A stretch of DNA of 64,000 bases, taken from Rugalucina vietnamica (Eukaryota; Mollusca; Bivalvia; Lucinida; Lucinidae). The position numbers and the translations under genes are program-made. The stretch spans positions 21,165,621-21,229,620 of the forward strand of contig OZ024870.1 in NCBI GenBank assembly GCA_964017185.1, read 5' to 3'. Below, piece by piece: positions 11,128-20,889 of the stretch (position 1 is its first letter; every line of letters begins with the position of its first letter). The notes under the pieces were generated by a model, which had not been told where the DNA came from, searched no databases, and was given only the letters and a program-made list of their open reading frames with translations.

Positions 11128-11361
11128 GAGCCACCCCGTGGGAAAACCAACAATCTGCATATGTGAAAACAAAGACGCGGATCGGCTTCGCGGTGACCGC
11201 GAAGCTGATCAGCGTCTTCCTTTTCTCTACTCGGATAGTGCAATTCCTCTTCTACTTAACTCCAAAAATTTAAGCTTCTAGCCTGCTTCTGTGACTGTGC
11301 GGGTCGGTTTGTGTCGGGCCTGTTTTGAGACCACATTGTTGGTTTTCCCACGAGACGGCTC
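11128..11361. mobile_element. Palindromic MITE, family A, copy 4
   Basis: GAGCCACCCCGTGGGAAAAC to its complement, flanked by ATAT on both sides. The inner palindrome has small mismatches (GGATCGGCTTCGCGG against CCGCGAAGCTGATCAGC). Confidence 0.87.
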
Positions 11362-12277
11362 ATATGATTACTTAAATCCTGGACAACAAGATTTATAGAT
11401 TGCATTATGAAATATAGGTAATTAAATCAATGAAGGATCAATGTAGCATAGTGGTATAGTCTCCAATTGTGTCATTGAGCCATATACATTATAAATGGAA
11501 TAACCTAGAAACAAGGAAGTGGATTATCTAAGAAGTAGTCTGTCTTGACATATTTGGATGATTGTTGACATCAAAATCAAGCAAATATTCAAAAGAGGTT
11601 TTAATACAACCTCAATATGCAGAATAAGCTGATCATCTAATAGATGTACTGATGTGGGCCTCAACCCTCATATATTCGAGTTGAACTAATCCGGCAGTGT
11701 GATATAGGCCTCTGGCTGTGAGATACACCTGGTCAGTATTATTAGGAAAAAAAATCAGGTTCATTGCTAATAGGTATGAGTAGCCAACTAACAGTTGGGG
11801 CTGTCTGATGCTGGGCATGAAGTATGGGCTGAGGTGTATAGTCCGAATATAGGACTTGTATATTTATAAGTCAAATGACTTTTCTGGAGGGTTTAATATG
11901 TCAGTGTTGATTTACATTGTTTGTTCCGGTATATTGTGTTTTTGGATTGTGGAAGTACCTTTGAAATGGCAAACAAAACTCTTGTTTTTAAAGTAAAATC
12001 CTTTTTACAGATTATGAGACTATCAAATAAAAGCAGTTGAAGGTTTCAATATGGCGGTACTTCCACAATACAAAATCACAGATCTATATAAGTATGAATA
12101 TATGTTGTAAATACAATGGAACCCCAGGCTAAGTTTTGACCAGAGCCGGAAAATGATTTTTTCTAGTTCATTCAGCATTTTGTCTCAATTACACAGAATA
12201 TTATGTACTTTCTCTCATCAATGTACCTTCGGTGGAGCTGAATATTTTTTCTAGATTGAAAGGTATGAAACTAGATA
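11362..12277. other. No gene seen; one inverted pair near 11,955-12,070
   Basis: TTGTGGAAGTACC at about 11,958 is matched by GGTACTTCCACAA at about 12,056, enclosing about 85 bp. This may be the core of a short palindromic element. Sequence from 12,110 to 12,277 may be the 5' leader of the LINE that follows, but no ORF1 is visible. Confidence 0.4.
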
Positions 12278-12990
12278 ATGGCTGATTTTATAACCATTTA
12301 TAGTCAGAACACAAGGGGATTGAACTGTTCTAAAAAACGAAGAGATGTTTTTCATTATTTGAGGAAGAAAAAGTACAACATTATTTGTTTACAAGATGTA
12401 CACTTAGAAAATAAGATGGAAAATTTTATAAAAAATGAATGGGGATATTCTATTTACCTAAGTGGATTGTCAAGTAACCAAAGAGGAGTAATGATTCTGA
12501 TAAGTAATAACTTTGATCAGGAAGTAACAAAAGTTATTAAAGATCCAAACGGCAACTATATTATTTTGGAAATAACCATGCAAAATCAAAAATTCACGCT
12601 GGCAAATATTTATGGCCCAAACGAAGACAGACTTCAGTTTTATAATAACCTTAAACAAAAAATTGATGAATTTGACAATGATAATGTTATAATCTGCGGC
12701 GATTGGAATTTGGTTATAGACCCTAATAAAGATACAGAAAACTACAAATCAGTAAATAATCCAAATGCCAGGTCGGTTGTGCTTAGTTTTTTTAGATATG
12801 GATTATATGGATGCATGGAGGCTATTGAATGAAGACAAGAAAGGGTTTACTTGGAGAAGATTGCAACCAGAAAAAAAGCAAGCACGTTTGGATTGTTTTT
12901 TAATTAGTCACTTTGTTTTTTTTCTTCCTGCATGCATGTGAAATAATCTCAGGGTATAGATCTGATCACTCAGGGGTACTTTTAAAACTA
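12278..12990 (+). pseudogene. LINE ORF2, APE-type endonuclease domain
   Basis: The frame from 12,278 shows the APE landmarks: SQNTRGL near residue 9, CLQDVHLE (usually LQETH; Glu replaced by Asp), ANIYGPNED, ICGDWN, then after a frame change YRSDHS near 12,952, the catalytic Ser-Asp-His. This domain nicks target DNA to prime reverse transcription. The frame changes at a T7 run (12,787-12,793) and again at a T8 run (12,916-12,923). The start ATG at 12,278 fits the usual ORF2 start just upstream of the first motif. Family membership is clear; this copy is unlikely to be active as written. Confidence 0.85.
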
Positions 12991-13660
12991 CAAATCAATT
13001 TTGATACTGAAAAAGGTCGGGGATATTGGAAGTTTAATAACACTTTACTTACGGATGTAGCATATGTTAAAAAGGTTAAACAGGTGATAAATGAAAATTT
13101 AGATAGATACCGTTTAAAAGATGCCAGTAGTGATAATACGAATAACAACAACAACAACAACAATAATAATAATAAGAATGATAATAATAATAATAATAAC
13201 AATAAAGATACAATAGATGGAAATAGTTTCAGCATAAATGATCAACTGCTATTGGAAACAATTTTACTTATGATTAGGGGAGAAACTATAAAATACAGTT
13301 CATATAAGAAAAAAAAGAATAATGAGCAAGAGCTAGAATTAGAGAAAAGTATAAAGCAAATAGAGGAGCGTGTGCAAAAAAATTTAAACTGTACATGTAT
13401 ATCTATGGAAGACATTTTGGTGTTAAATGATAAAAAAAGAAAAATTACAGGAAATTATAAAAGTTAAACTAGAAGGGGTAATGTTAAGATCAAGATGTCG
13501 ATATGAAGATTTAGGTGAAAAGCCAACAAAATATTTTTTTAAATCTTGAAAGTAGGAATTATCAGGAAAAGGTTATTAATAATTTAATAGATGAAAACGG
13601 AGAGGAAATTTATACAACACAGGATATATTAGAGACTAAAAAAATATTATAAAAATCTGT
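12991..13660 (+). pseudogene. LINE ORF2, linker between endonuclease and RT
   Basis: Typical linker phrases: GYWKFNNTLL just after the endonuclease, then an acidic/lysine-rich helix region, and GEKPTKYFF near 13,515. It is unusual in carrying a low-complexity Asn tract (13,139-13,206, AAC/AAT codons with a few Lys/Asp) that is not a normal family trait. Frame changes occur at a T7 run (13,534-13,540) and an A7 run (about 13,638-13,644). Confidence 0.75.
13139..13206 (+). repeat. AAC/AAT trinucleotide tract encoding poly-Asn
   Basis: Runs of AAC then AAT inside the LINE frame; translated as long Asn stretches broken by Lys-Asn-Asp. Likely microsatellite expansion after insertion. Confidence 0.85.
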
Positions 13661-14790
13661 ATGATGAAAAAATTCAAATTGATGAAACCCCCATTTTGTG
13701 AATTGATTGGGGAAAATGAAAACAAGCTTAACAACGAAGAAGTTCAATCTTTAGAAGGAGAATTAACATACGAAGAACTGACATTAGCGTTGAAGAATAT
13801 GAAAAATTCTAAAAGTCCGGGAAATGACGGTTTTACTGCTGAGTTTTTTAAATTCTTTTGGGTTGATTTAGGAAAATATATTTTAAGATCTATAAATTAT
13901 GCATACAGAAATGGTTTATTATCAGTTACTCAAAAACAGGGTATTATAACATGTCTTCCAAAACCAAATAAAGCCAGAAACATTTTAAAAAAATTGGCGA
14001 CCGATTTCTTTGTTAAATGTCATATATAAATTAATGTCATCAGCAATAGCTAATCGACTAAAAACCGTTTTAAATAAATTAATAAATCAGGATCAAAAAG
14101 GATTCATAACAGGTAGATTTATTGGAGAGAACATAAGGTTAGTGTATGATGTTTTATTTGAAACAAAAAAGCAAGAAATACCAGGTTTACTGCTCTCTAT
14201 TGATTTCCAACAAGCCTTCGATTCAATTTCGTGGAAATTCATCCATAAAGTTTTAAATTATTTTAACTTTGGACCTTCGATTCAGCGTTGGGTAAAATTG
14301 TTTCAAACTGGTGTTGAATCTTGTATTCTCCAAAATGGTTTTATGTCTGATTTCTTCCTTTTAAAACGCGGTTGTAGACAGGGTGATCCCATATCCCCAT
14401 ATATTTTTATTTTGTGTGTGGAAGTTTTAGGAATGATGATTCGGAAATCAAAAGATGTTAAAGGAATTAAGATAAATAACATGGAATTTAAATTAAGTCA
14501 ATATGCCGATGACACGCAAATGTTTTTGGATGGATCTGAAACATCACTAAAACAAGCATTAGTTATTTTACAAAAGTTCTACCAGATGCCTGGTTTAAAT
14601 GTTAATTTAGATAAAACTAAAGCTTTATGGATAGGATCGATGTGTAAGTCATCAAAGATACTGTGTAAAGAATTTAGTATTGATTGGGAACAGAAACCTT
14701 TAAAAATATTAGGTGTATTTTTTTCCCCAGAAGTTTTTGATATTTGGGACCACAATCTAGATAATGTTATAAAAAAGTTAAAGGTATGAT
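13661..14790 (+). pseudogene. LINE ORF2, reverse transcriptase fingers and palm
   Basis: 13,661-13,984 carries NSKSPGNDGFTAEFFKFFW, the block ahead of the palm. After an A7 run (13,986-13,992) the frame changes and reads an LLNVIYK block, GFITGRFIGENIRL, motif A SIDFQQAFDSISW (about 14,200-14,240), motif B GCRQGDPISPYIF (about 14,370-14,405) and motif C SQYADD (Asp-Asp at about 14,508-14,513). All three catalytic aspartates are present. The enzyme copies LINE RNA at the nicked target. The frame breaks again in an A6 run near 14,771. Confidence in RT is very high; only the clade is uncertain. Confidence 0.93.
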
Positions 14791-15152
14791 TAGCATTTGG
14801 TCAAGAAGAAAACTAACACTAACTGGTAGAATCACAGTAATAAAATCTTTAATGCTCTCTAAATTTGCATATTTATTCCTAGCTTTACCCAATCCACCAG
14901 GAGAGTTAATTAAGAACCTAGAGAGAATGTTCTTCAAATTTTTATGGAATAAAGGACCTGATAGAATTAGTAGGAAGCAAATGATAAAAGATATAGTGGC
15001 AGGAGGATTGAGAATGGTTGAAATACACGCCTTTATAAATTCACTAAAGATAACATGGCTTAGACGTATTATTTTAAATTCGGAAACAGATAATTGGAGT
15101 ATGTTATCAGGTATAGATTTCAGTAAAATAGTTAGTTAAGGAGATTGTCATT
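14786..15152 (+). pseudogene. LINE ORF2, RT thumb/connector
   Basis: Starts IWSRRKLTLTGRITVIKSL and continues KFAYLFLALPNPP, FFKFLWNKGPDRISRKQM and GGLRMVEIHAFINSLKITW, the usual post-palm pattern of L1/Tx1-like LINEs. A TAA at 15,137-15,139 ends the frame nine codons before the point where an 849-bp element was inserted. Confidence 0.85.
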
Positions 15153-16001
15153 CATAGGCGTAGGAAGGTTTATAATATTGGGGGGGGGGGGGGGGGGGGG
15201 CAAATGTTCTAGTTTGAAAACCGACCGAGGGCAGCTAGGGGGGTCTGCTCCCCCAGAAAAATTTTGAATTCTAAGAAGCCATTTCCTGCATTCTGGGCAC
15301 TTTCTAACTGCATTTTATCTGCTTCTGTAGCTTCCATTTTTTCCTCCATTTGTGTGCTTTAACTTAGAAAAAAATTTCTAAGTTTATTTTAAATACACAA
15401 ACACACACACACACATCAATTGTTCGTTGAAAGGCATATAAGTGGAACACTGGTTTGTTTGTTACTGTTATTAATTCGCCATATTTAAATTTGATGTTGT
15501 TTTAGTACAACTAATCATCATTGGATAAGCAGATGAACTCAGTATATAAGGGAATGAAATGATTATAAAAGATCAAAATTTATATTATCCCCTTTTTTGA
15601 TCTTTTTTATAATCATTAAAATTGGACTTATTACATGTATTATGCACAGGGTTCAGGAGGAACTTTCATTAAAATTGGACGTATTATTTTCAGGGATCAG
15701 GAAGATCTATAAGTATAACCATAACTGCACTTGAGTTATAGCAACAACTGCATAACACTATTTCGGGTCATTTCAGTCCATAAATAATAGATAATAAAAC
15801 TTACCCCCAAAGCTTCGTATGATGAAGTTGTTTGGCTACATTACATCTTCCTTTTCCTTCCAAAAACATGAATGATGTCATAAAATACGCATACCTGGAC
15901 CTTTCTTGAAGGAAAATATGAGTGGATTATTGGAGGGGCCAAAGGATATCATTTATTGGGGGGCCTGGCCCCCCCTGGCCCCCCCTCTTCCTACGCCTAT
16001 G
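15153..16001. mobile_element. 849-bp TIR element inserted in the LINE
   Basis: The ends are CATAGGCGTAGGA at 15,153 and TCCTACGCCTATG ending at 16,001, a 13-bp inverted pair. TCATT flanks both sides (15,148-15,152 and 16,002-16,006); with shifted ends the duplication could be up to 8 bp (TGTCATTC/TGTCATTT). Removing the element rejoins the LINE reading frame exactly. Inside: a G21 run, GC-rich ends, an AT-rich middle and no long ORF, so it is non-autonomous. The superfamily is not decided. Confidence 0.85.
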
Positions 16002-17022
16002 TCATTTTAAAAGTATATCTAAAAAGTTATCTTATCCATTTTGGAAGGACTTAACATATAGTTTATCTTTATTCTGCATAGCTGTTAAACCACAAAGAAT
16101 TGAGGATATCCTCTGCTCACCTATATGGTGTAATTCAAATCTTTCACTTAACAATGAAACTTTTATTTTTAAAGATTGGTTTTTAAAGAAAGGATTAAGG
16201 AACATTTTCGATATACTTGATATAAACGGACATTTGTATAATTTTGAAGAGTTACAAAGAACATACAGTCTAAAGGGAACTTTCCTTGATTACCAAAGAT
16301 TAATAAGAAAAATACCTAAGACCTGGTTGGAAACAATAAATGACCATAATGACAAGTGCAAAATTTTGAAATATAATGTACAGATAAATCTATACCTAAA
16401 GTTAATACTTAAAGACAAAAGGGGATGTAGAGCAATACATGATAAATTAATACCAGTGAGGGAGCAAACTGCAAACAACAAATGGAATGAAGACGTTGGT
16501 CCAATAACAAATGAGGAACAAAGAAAAGTCAATTCAAGTTTAAAATATATAAATGAAGTAAAATTAAGAGATTTTCAATTCAAAATTAACAATAAAATAT
16601 TGGTGACTAATTCCTTTCTATATAAAATTAATAAAGCAGAAAATAATCTATGCTCCTTTTGTCAGAAAGATATTGAAAATATACATCATCTGCTGTGTAC
16701 ATGTGATACAGTTAAGGTATTTTGGGACAATTTCAAAAAATGGGTAGGCGAAAGAATAAATACAGAGGTCAACCTTAGTGATAAAGATATCATTTATTCA
16801 GCTTTTTCAAAGTGTTCATTGCTTAATTACCTAATAGTATTGGCGAAATACTACATCTATAAAAATAAATTTTATCATAAAACTCTTAATTTAAAAGGCT
16901 TTGAATCATATGTTAAAGTCAAATTCAAGAACGAAATGTATATAGCTAAGATAAACAATACATATGATAAGTTTCTAGGAATGTGGTCTTCTATTTATCA
17001 TTACTTCATGGATGAAAAATAA
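16002..17022 (+). pseudogene. LINE ORF2, C-terminal region with Cys/His knuckle
   Basis: The frame continues the LINE after the insertion (SYPFWKDLTYSLSLF, then PIWCNSN, INGHLYNFEELQRTYSL). Near 16,650-16,720 it shows CSFCQKDIENIHHLLCTC, the C-x2-C-x8-H-x4-C knuckle common at LINE ORF2 ends, followed by VFWDNF. It ends with TAA at 17,020-17,022. About 340 residues without interruption, which makes this the best-preserved part. It probably helps in nucleic-acid binding during target-primed reverse transcription. Confidence 0.85.
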
Positions 17023-17876
17023 TATTTAATACTTGAATGCTTTTTATGTGTTGACTGACTATTTAAATTTCTAAAATGTATGTTTTGAACAAAACCTCAA
17101 TTCTAAGTAAACTATAACTGAAAGGTTAATATTCAGCTCTGCCTGAAGGTTCATTGTTGTTGTTGTTTTTTCAACCTTCCTCATGCATACATAAATTTTC
17201 ATATGTTTATTATGTATATTGGTTTTTGTTTAGACATCATACTTAATGGGAAGGATGTTACTTACAAAAGGGAGCATGCATGTGAAAATTATTGCCTAAC
17301 TATCTTTCACCATGACCATGATTAAATATTCTTTAGTACTCATCCATGGCTCCTTTTGTATAGTGACTTGATAGTATAACCATATACATTATGCAAATTA
17401 TCATAACATAATATAGATATTGTGTGTATTGATTGAAATGCTGTTAAATTAAAAAAAAAAAGAAGAAGCATTTGTGCCTAAAGATGGTATATGACAGTTT
17501 AATTCAAGTGACATGGTTTCCAAAGATTGAAGAATTTGATTTTTTTTTACAAAAGTGGACCCATTTTTAGTGCATGATTGTTGTGGACTGTTATGTTTTC
17601 CACTTTGACAACTGATATTGAAATGTTTGAAAACCGCAAATTGATAACCTGCTATTTGCAGGGTTGTAATGTCTAGTTCCGAAGATTTTAATGGTAAATA
17701 TACTATTAGGCATTGCTCCTTCCTTGATTATGTAAGCTGTGGCTTTGATTTTTGTTGCCCTTTGTCAACAGCTATGGTCATATTAAGACGTTGCCTTAAC
17801 GTATTTTTATGGGACTTCTAGATTTGATGTACGTGAAATGTGTTCAAAATATAATAATTGAACACTACCAATGCAA
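17023..17876. other. No gene seen; possible LINE 3' flank
   Basis: AT-rich with a short (TTG)n at about 17,155-17,166, an A-rich stretch at 17,450-17,466, and a diverged ACAGCTATGGTCATATTAAG SINE-type tail near 17,769. No frame with recognisable content and no clear LINE poly(A) end. Confidence 0.4.
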
Positions 17877-18011
17877 TTAGGTTTTGGTCAAGAGACCCAT
17901 CATTCCAACCCAGTACTCTCTTTCGCTGACATTGTGCATGATACCATACAATTTTGCAAATGACAAAAATAGCGAAGGAAGAAAAAACACAACAGCGACA
18001 AATTCTTTACA

Positions 18012-18182
18012 AATTACAAACGCAAAATATGTAAAGCTGAACCAACCCACAGCAAACCCTGTCGGTGGAAAAGCATGCTCATCGATCAAGGCTATATACT
18101 TAACACTTACTCGCTTCACATAGTTTTGGGTTTCTGATTTGCATATTAAACAACAGTCACACATTAGCTTGTAACCCAAACG
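18012..18182. repeat. Direct repeat at 3' side of the DIRS-type element
   Basis: Nearly identical (for example ATCGATCAAGG against ATCGACCAAGG) to 22,458-22,627 and in the same orientation. It lies directly after the truncated RT frame. Consistent with split direct repeats of PAT/Ngaro-like YR elements, but could also be left by a rearrangement. Confidence 0.85.
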
Positions 18183-18183
18183 A

Positions 18184-18600
18184 GAAATAAATACTCTTCC
18201 AGGCCTAACACAGGCTGCAATGAAATTCAGTTTCCCTATCAAAGATTGTATTCCTTTTAATGAAGCTGAATCTTTATCTAACCAGAAAATAAGAAGTGAC
18301 TTAATTTCTCTCAATCTTTCAGGTATTATTTCGAATGTCATTAATTCTGTATTGAATAGAATTCCAAGAAAAGGCATGATAGTGGAAGGTGCACAAGCTT
18401 TCTTTACTGATTCCTCAATTCCACATTTTTGCAACATAGTTCTCAAAGTCAGAAAACTGAAATCTGCTAACTCTGGTTTTTCTGCAAAAGCTAGATCATT
18501 TAGGTAATTAAGTACCAGAATACCAATTTTAAACAACATGAAAACTATTGCATTTGTCACAGATTGGCAGCAAAAACTGCTGGATCTTGACCCCATAGAT
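18184..18600 (-). pseudogene. DIRS-type reverse transcriptase, C-terminal half
   Basis: Starting at 18,596 the frame reads MGSRSSSFCCQSVTNA, then LNYLNDLAFAE, the motif C position where YLDD would be expected: the first Asp is Asn (codon at 18,498-18,500). FLGILFNTELMTFEI and the helix ending IGKLNFIAACVRPGRVFISRL are the thumb/connection typical of DIRS and LTR-type RTs. After FISRL the frame enters the 171-bp repeat and loses all similarity, so RNase H is missing. Catalytically dead if the Asn is real. Confidence 0.8.
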
Positions 18601-18660
18601 AATAAAATATAAAGGTTTCATCCTTTGGAAGCAGTAAAAACATTCAAAGGGAGATAGTAT

Positions 18661-18706
18661 GGACTATATTGCGCAATTTCGGGTAATGAACCCTCATCAG
18701 TAGCCC
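18661..18706 (-). ncRNA. Hammerhead ribozyme, copy 1
   Basis: Minus strand, 5' to 3': GGGCTA (stem I 5'), CTGATGA (core), GGGT-TCATT-ACCC (stem II hairpin), GAA, ATTG-CG-CAAT (stem III with 2-nt loop), A (cleavage base 17), TAGTCC (stem I 3'). GGGCTA pairs with TAGTCC over 6 bp including one G-U. All invariant core positions (CUGAUGA, GAA, A15.1-U16.1, H17) are present. Predicted cut is between 18,667 and 18,666. The very short stem III is like those of retrozyme and schistosome-type hammerheads. Confidence 0.9.
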
Positions 18707-19031
18707 TTTTTAAACCGGCAACGAACGCCAGACTATTGTGCTGCAATTTCGAGAATTTACACGAGGAGTCTAAATCAAAGACATATTCCTAAATTGGGTC
18801 AAATATTTATAAACATTGCTTAGAAGTATGTTTCTAAACGTGTTTTGAACACTCTGAATATCTTTACTGATCTCAAAGGACCGAAATAAAAATATAATCT
18901 GCACTATGGATGATGTACGGGGAGACTTTTTACGGCCGCCACACGGCACAACACCAGCTGCAGTAATAGCAAATAAAATATAAAGGTTTCATCATTTGGA
19001 AGCAGTAAAAACATTCAAAGGGAGATAGTAT

Positions 19032-19077
19032 GGACTATATTGCGCAATTTCGGGTAATGAACCCTCATCAGTAGCCC
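19032..19077 (-). ncRNA. Hammerhead ribozyme, copy 2
   Basis: Identical in every core and stem position to copy 1, exactly 371 bp away. Cuts at both copies would free one 371-nt RNA (19,037 to 18,667). At 19,403-19,422 the third unit keeps only stem I 3', stem III and GAA; it lacks the CTGATGA half and cannot fold into a ribozyme. Confidence 0.9.
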
Positions 19078-19427
19078 TTTTTAAACCGGCAACGAACGCC
19101 AGACTATTGTGCTGCAATTTCGAGAATTTACACGAGGAGTCTAAATCAAAGACATATTCCTAAATTGGGTCAAATATTTATAAACATTGCTTAGAAGTAT
19201 GTTTCTAAACGTGTTTTGAACACTCTGAATATCTTTACTGATCTCAAAGGACCGAAATAAAAATATAATCTGCACTATGGATGATGTACGGGGAGACTTT
19301 TTACGGCCGCCACACGGCACAACACCAGCTGCAGTAATAGCAAATAAAATATAAAGGTTTCATCCTTTGGAAGCAGTAAAAACATTCAAAGGGAGATAGT
19401 ATGGACTATATTGCGCAATTTCGGGTA

Positions 19428-20580
19428 AAACTGTATCAAAAAAGATATGTTTCTTCCACATATATGCTACCAAATTGTAAGATGAAGGACAGATGGGAAC
19501 CTGCCGGTATGCTTTGCGGAGATCGACTTTGAACAGTAAACAACCGCGCCCTTTAGTTTTGATCAACTGAACAAAATCATCCACTCTGGGAAAAATTAAA
19601 CCCATTTTCCTATCTAAATATTCAATTTTACTGATGTGGTCATTTATAGATCTACCTTTTGGAAAGCTTAAATCTAGAATAATTCTTCTCTCCGATGTGT
19701 CTTTCTTTGCAACTGAGTTTAAAGGAGAAATTTTTATACCAGATGAAAAAGGATTACTTTTGAAAGGACCTATAATGGCATTACTGGCAATCTCTTTCTG
19801 AAAATATCTATTTTCTGGAAAATCATTAGCCCCTTTATGATTCTTAAATTTACATAAATCTTTTTTGTTTATATCTGATAAAAGGGAACTGGTGTCTTTA
19901 GCACCAATTGGAAAACCAAATTCCAAAAAATCACAAACACGATAATCTTCATAATCCTGAAGCCATGATCTTATAAATTCCATATTCATTCTGGTATTAA
20001 CAGGAATTCTACAACCTTCAAAATTAAATTTCTTTGATTTGATAACCTCTTCATGAGCATTGATAAGGTAATTTATATCTGAATGATTTAAGCTGTTCTT
20101 AATGGCTGAACAAACATTGCACTTTGAAGAATGCTGACATAGATGTTCTGAATCAAATTTTTTAATTTCAGTTTGTACATTTGAAGAATCTTTAATTTTT
20201 GAAGTTTTATCTTTACAAAAAGAAGGAAAAAATAAATCTATAAGTTCTCCCTTGGATTCTATCCATTGATTTACTCTCTGTATTGAATGACCCTTAAGTC
20301 AAGCAGAAGCATGTGGGCAACTAGATGAACATTCTGGATGTGTCAGCTTAGTTTTATCTTTTAGCCAACAAGTTGCACATATATGCTGACATAGTTTTGC
20401 TTCACCTTTCAAGACTGCCATGTGTCCATTTTTATGAGGACATTTGTTCCTTTGGTACATACTGCAAAACCAAACATTTTATTTTCTTTATCTGAAGATG
20501 ATTCACTAGAATCTTTTTTGCTTACTGGCTGAGAATTCTTTTGCGGTCTTATATGTTTAGTCAGAATAGCAGTTTCAATG
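19428..20580 (-). pseudogene. DIRS-type Cys/His region and RT, N-terminal half
   Basis: From about 20,440 down a Cys/His-rich run is seen (LCQHICATCWLKDK, HPECSSSCPHA), interrupted by an in-frame stop near 20,299. This is followed by another pair of Cys (CNVCSAIKN). The open frame 19,989-19,428 gives CDFLEFGFPIG, NPFSSGIKISPLNSVAKKD, RRIILDLSFPKGRSINDHI and motif A LFKVDLRKAYRQVPI with its catalytic Asp, then ends at the ribozyme array just after VLP. These are standard DIRS-type RT blocks. Frame change near 20,450. Confidence 0.78.
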
Positions 20581-20889
20581 TGCCAGTAACTTTGTGTTAC
20601 TGATCGTTCCAAGTCGATACTTCTTTGGTGGTTCTTTTTGTTTTTTGTTTTATGTCTTGGTGTATAAAAAATTTTTGTGCTGTTGACGCCTTATGTATGT
20701 TTTCATATTTTTAGTTAAGTTAAGGTAACTGAGTGGCCACCTATTGGGAAAATAGCTGCTCATTCGGCTTACGATATGTTTCATGGTATAAGTACCTGAT
20801 TGTTAGTTTGGTTTTTTCCCACCTCGGTTTTTGGAGTGGGAATCTTTTTTCTGATTGCGCCTTTTCCTGATCTTTGCCTACTTGTACTT
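20579..20889 (+). mobile_element. 310-bp repeat inserted between Gag and RT of the DIRS-type element
   Basis: GTTACTGATCGTTCCAAGTC to TTGCCTACTTGTACTTTTTC matches 27,948-28,262 along its whole length (GAGTGGCCACCTATTGGGAA, AATAGCTGCTCATTCGGCTT, TTGCGCCTTTTCCTGATC). The match ends at both sides where the DIRS coding pattern resumes. Partial copies are at 4000-4130, 33,860-34,030 and 51,030-51,095. No coding pattern; could be a SINE without an obvious tRNA head. Confidence 0.65.

Larger units (their letters stand above)
12278..17022 (+). mobile_element. Degraded non-LTR retrotransposon (LINE), L1/Tx1-like
   Basis: One ORF2-type coding unit can be followed from the APE endonuclease through reverse transcriptase to a C-terminal Cys/His segment, in the + direction. 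It is broken by six single-base shifts, one TAA at 15,137 and an 849-bp insertion (15,153-16,001). The order APE endonuclease-RT-CCHC-like knuckle is that of L1/Tx1/CR1-type LINEs. The phrases GEN-IRL before motif A and the thumb pattern favour L1/Tx1; that is my inference. No ORF1 or poly(A) tail is visible, so the copy is probably 5' truncated at ORF1 or has a diverged ORF1. Confidence 0.85.
18601..19427 (-). mobile_element. Hammerhead-bearing 371-bp tandem (retrozyme-like) inserted in RT
   Basis: The unit starting AATAAAATATAAAGG recurs at 18,601, 18,972 and 19,343: 2.2 copies, period 371 bp, with one visible difference (CATCCTTTGG/CATCATTTGG). The array separates two RT halves that would otherwise abut (motif ...DTVLP and MGSRSS...). 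The minus strand contains two full hammerhead cores (see separate entries) and a third, truncated one at the array's 5' edge. This is the genomic form expected of retrozymes or non-autonomous Penelope-like elements. No obvious long target duplication. Confidence 0.85.

Noticed and set aside
12966..13235. Leu-rich minus-strand protein of 89 residues
   Set aside because: Antisense of the Asn-codon tract in the LINE.
18601..19427. The 371-bp tandem as an LTR pair of a TRIM element
   Set aside because: The repeated ends do not start TG and end CA, no primer-binding site is visible, and the hammerhead cores explain the period and edges better.
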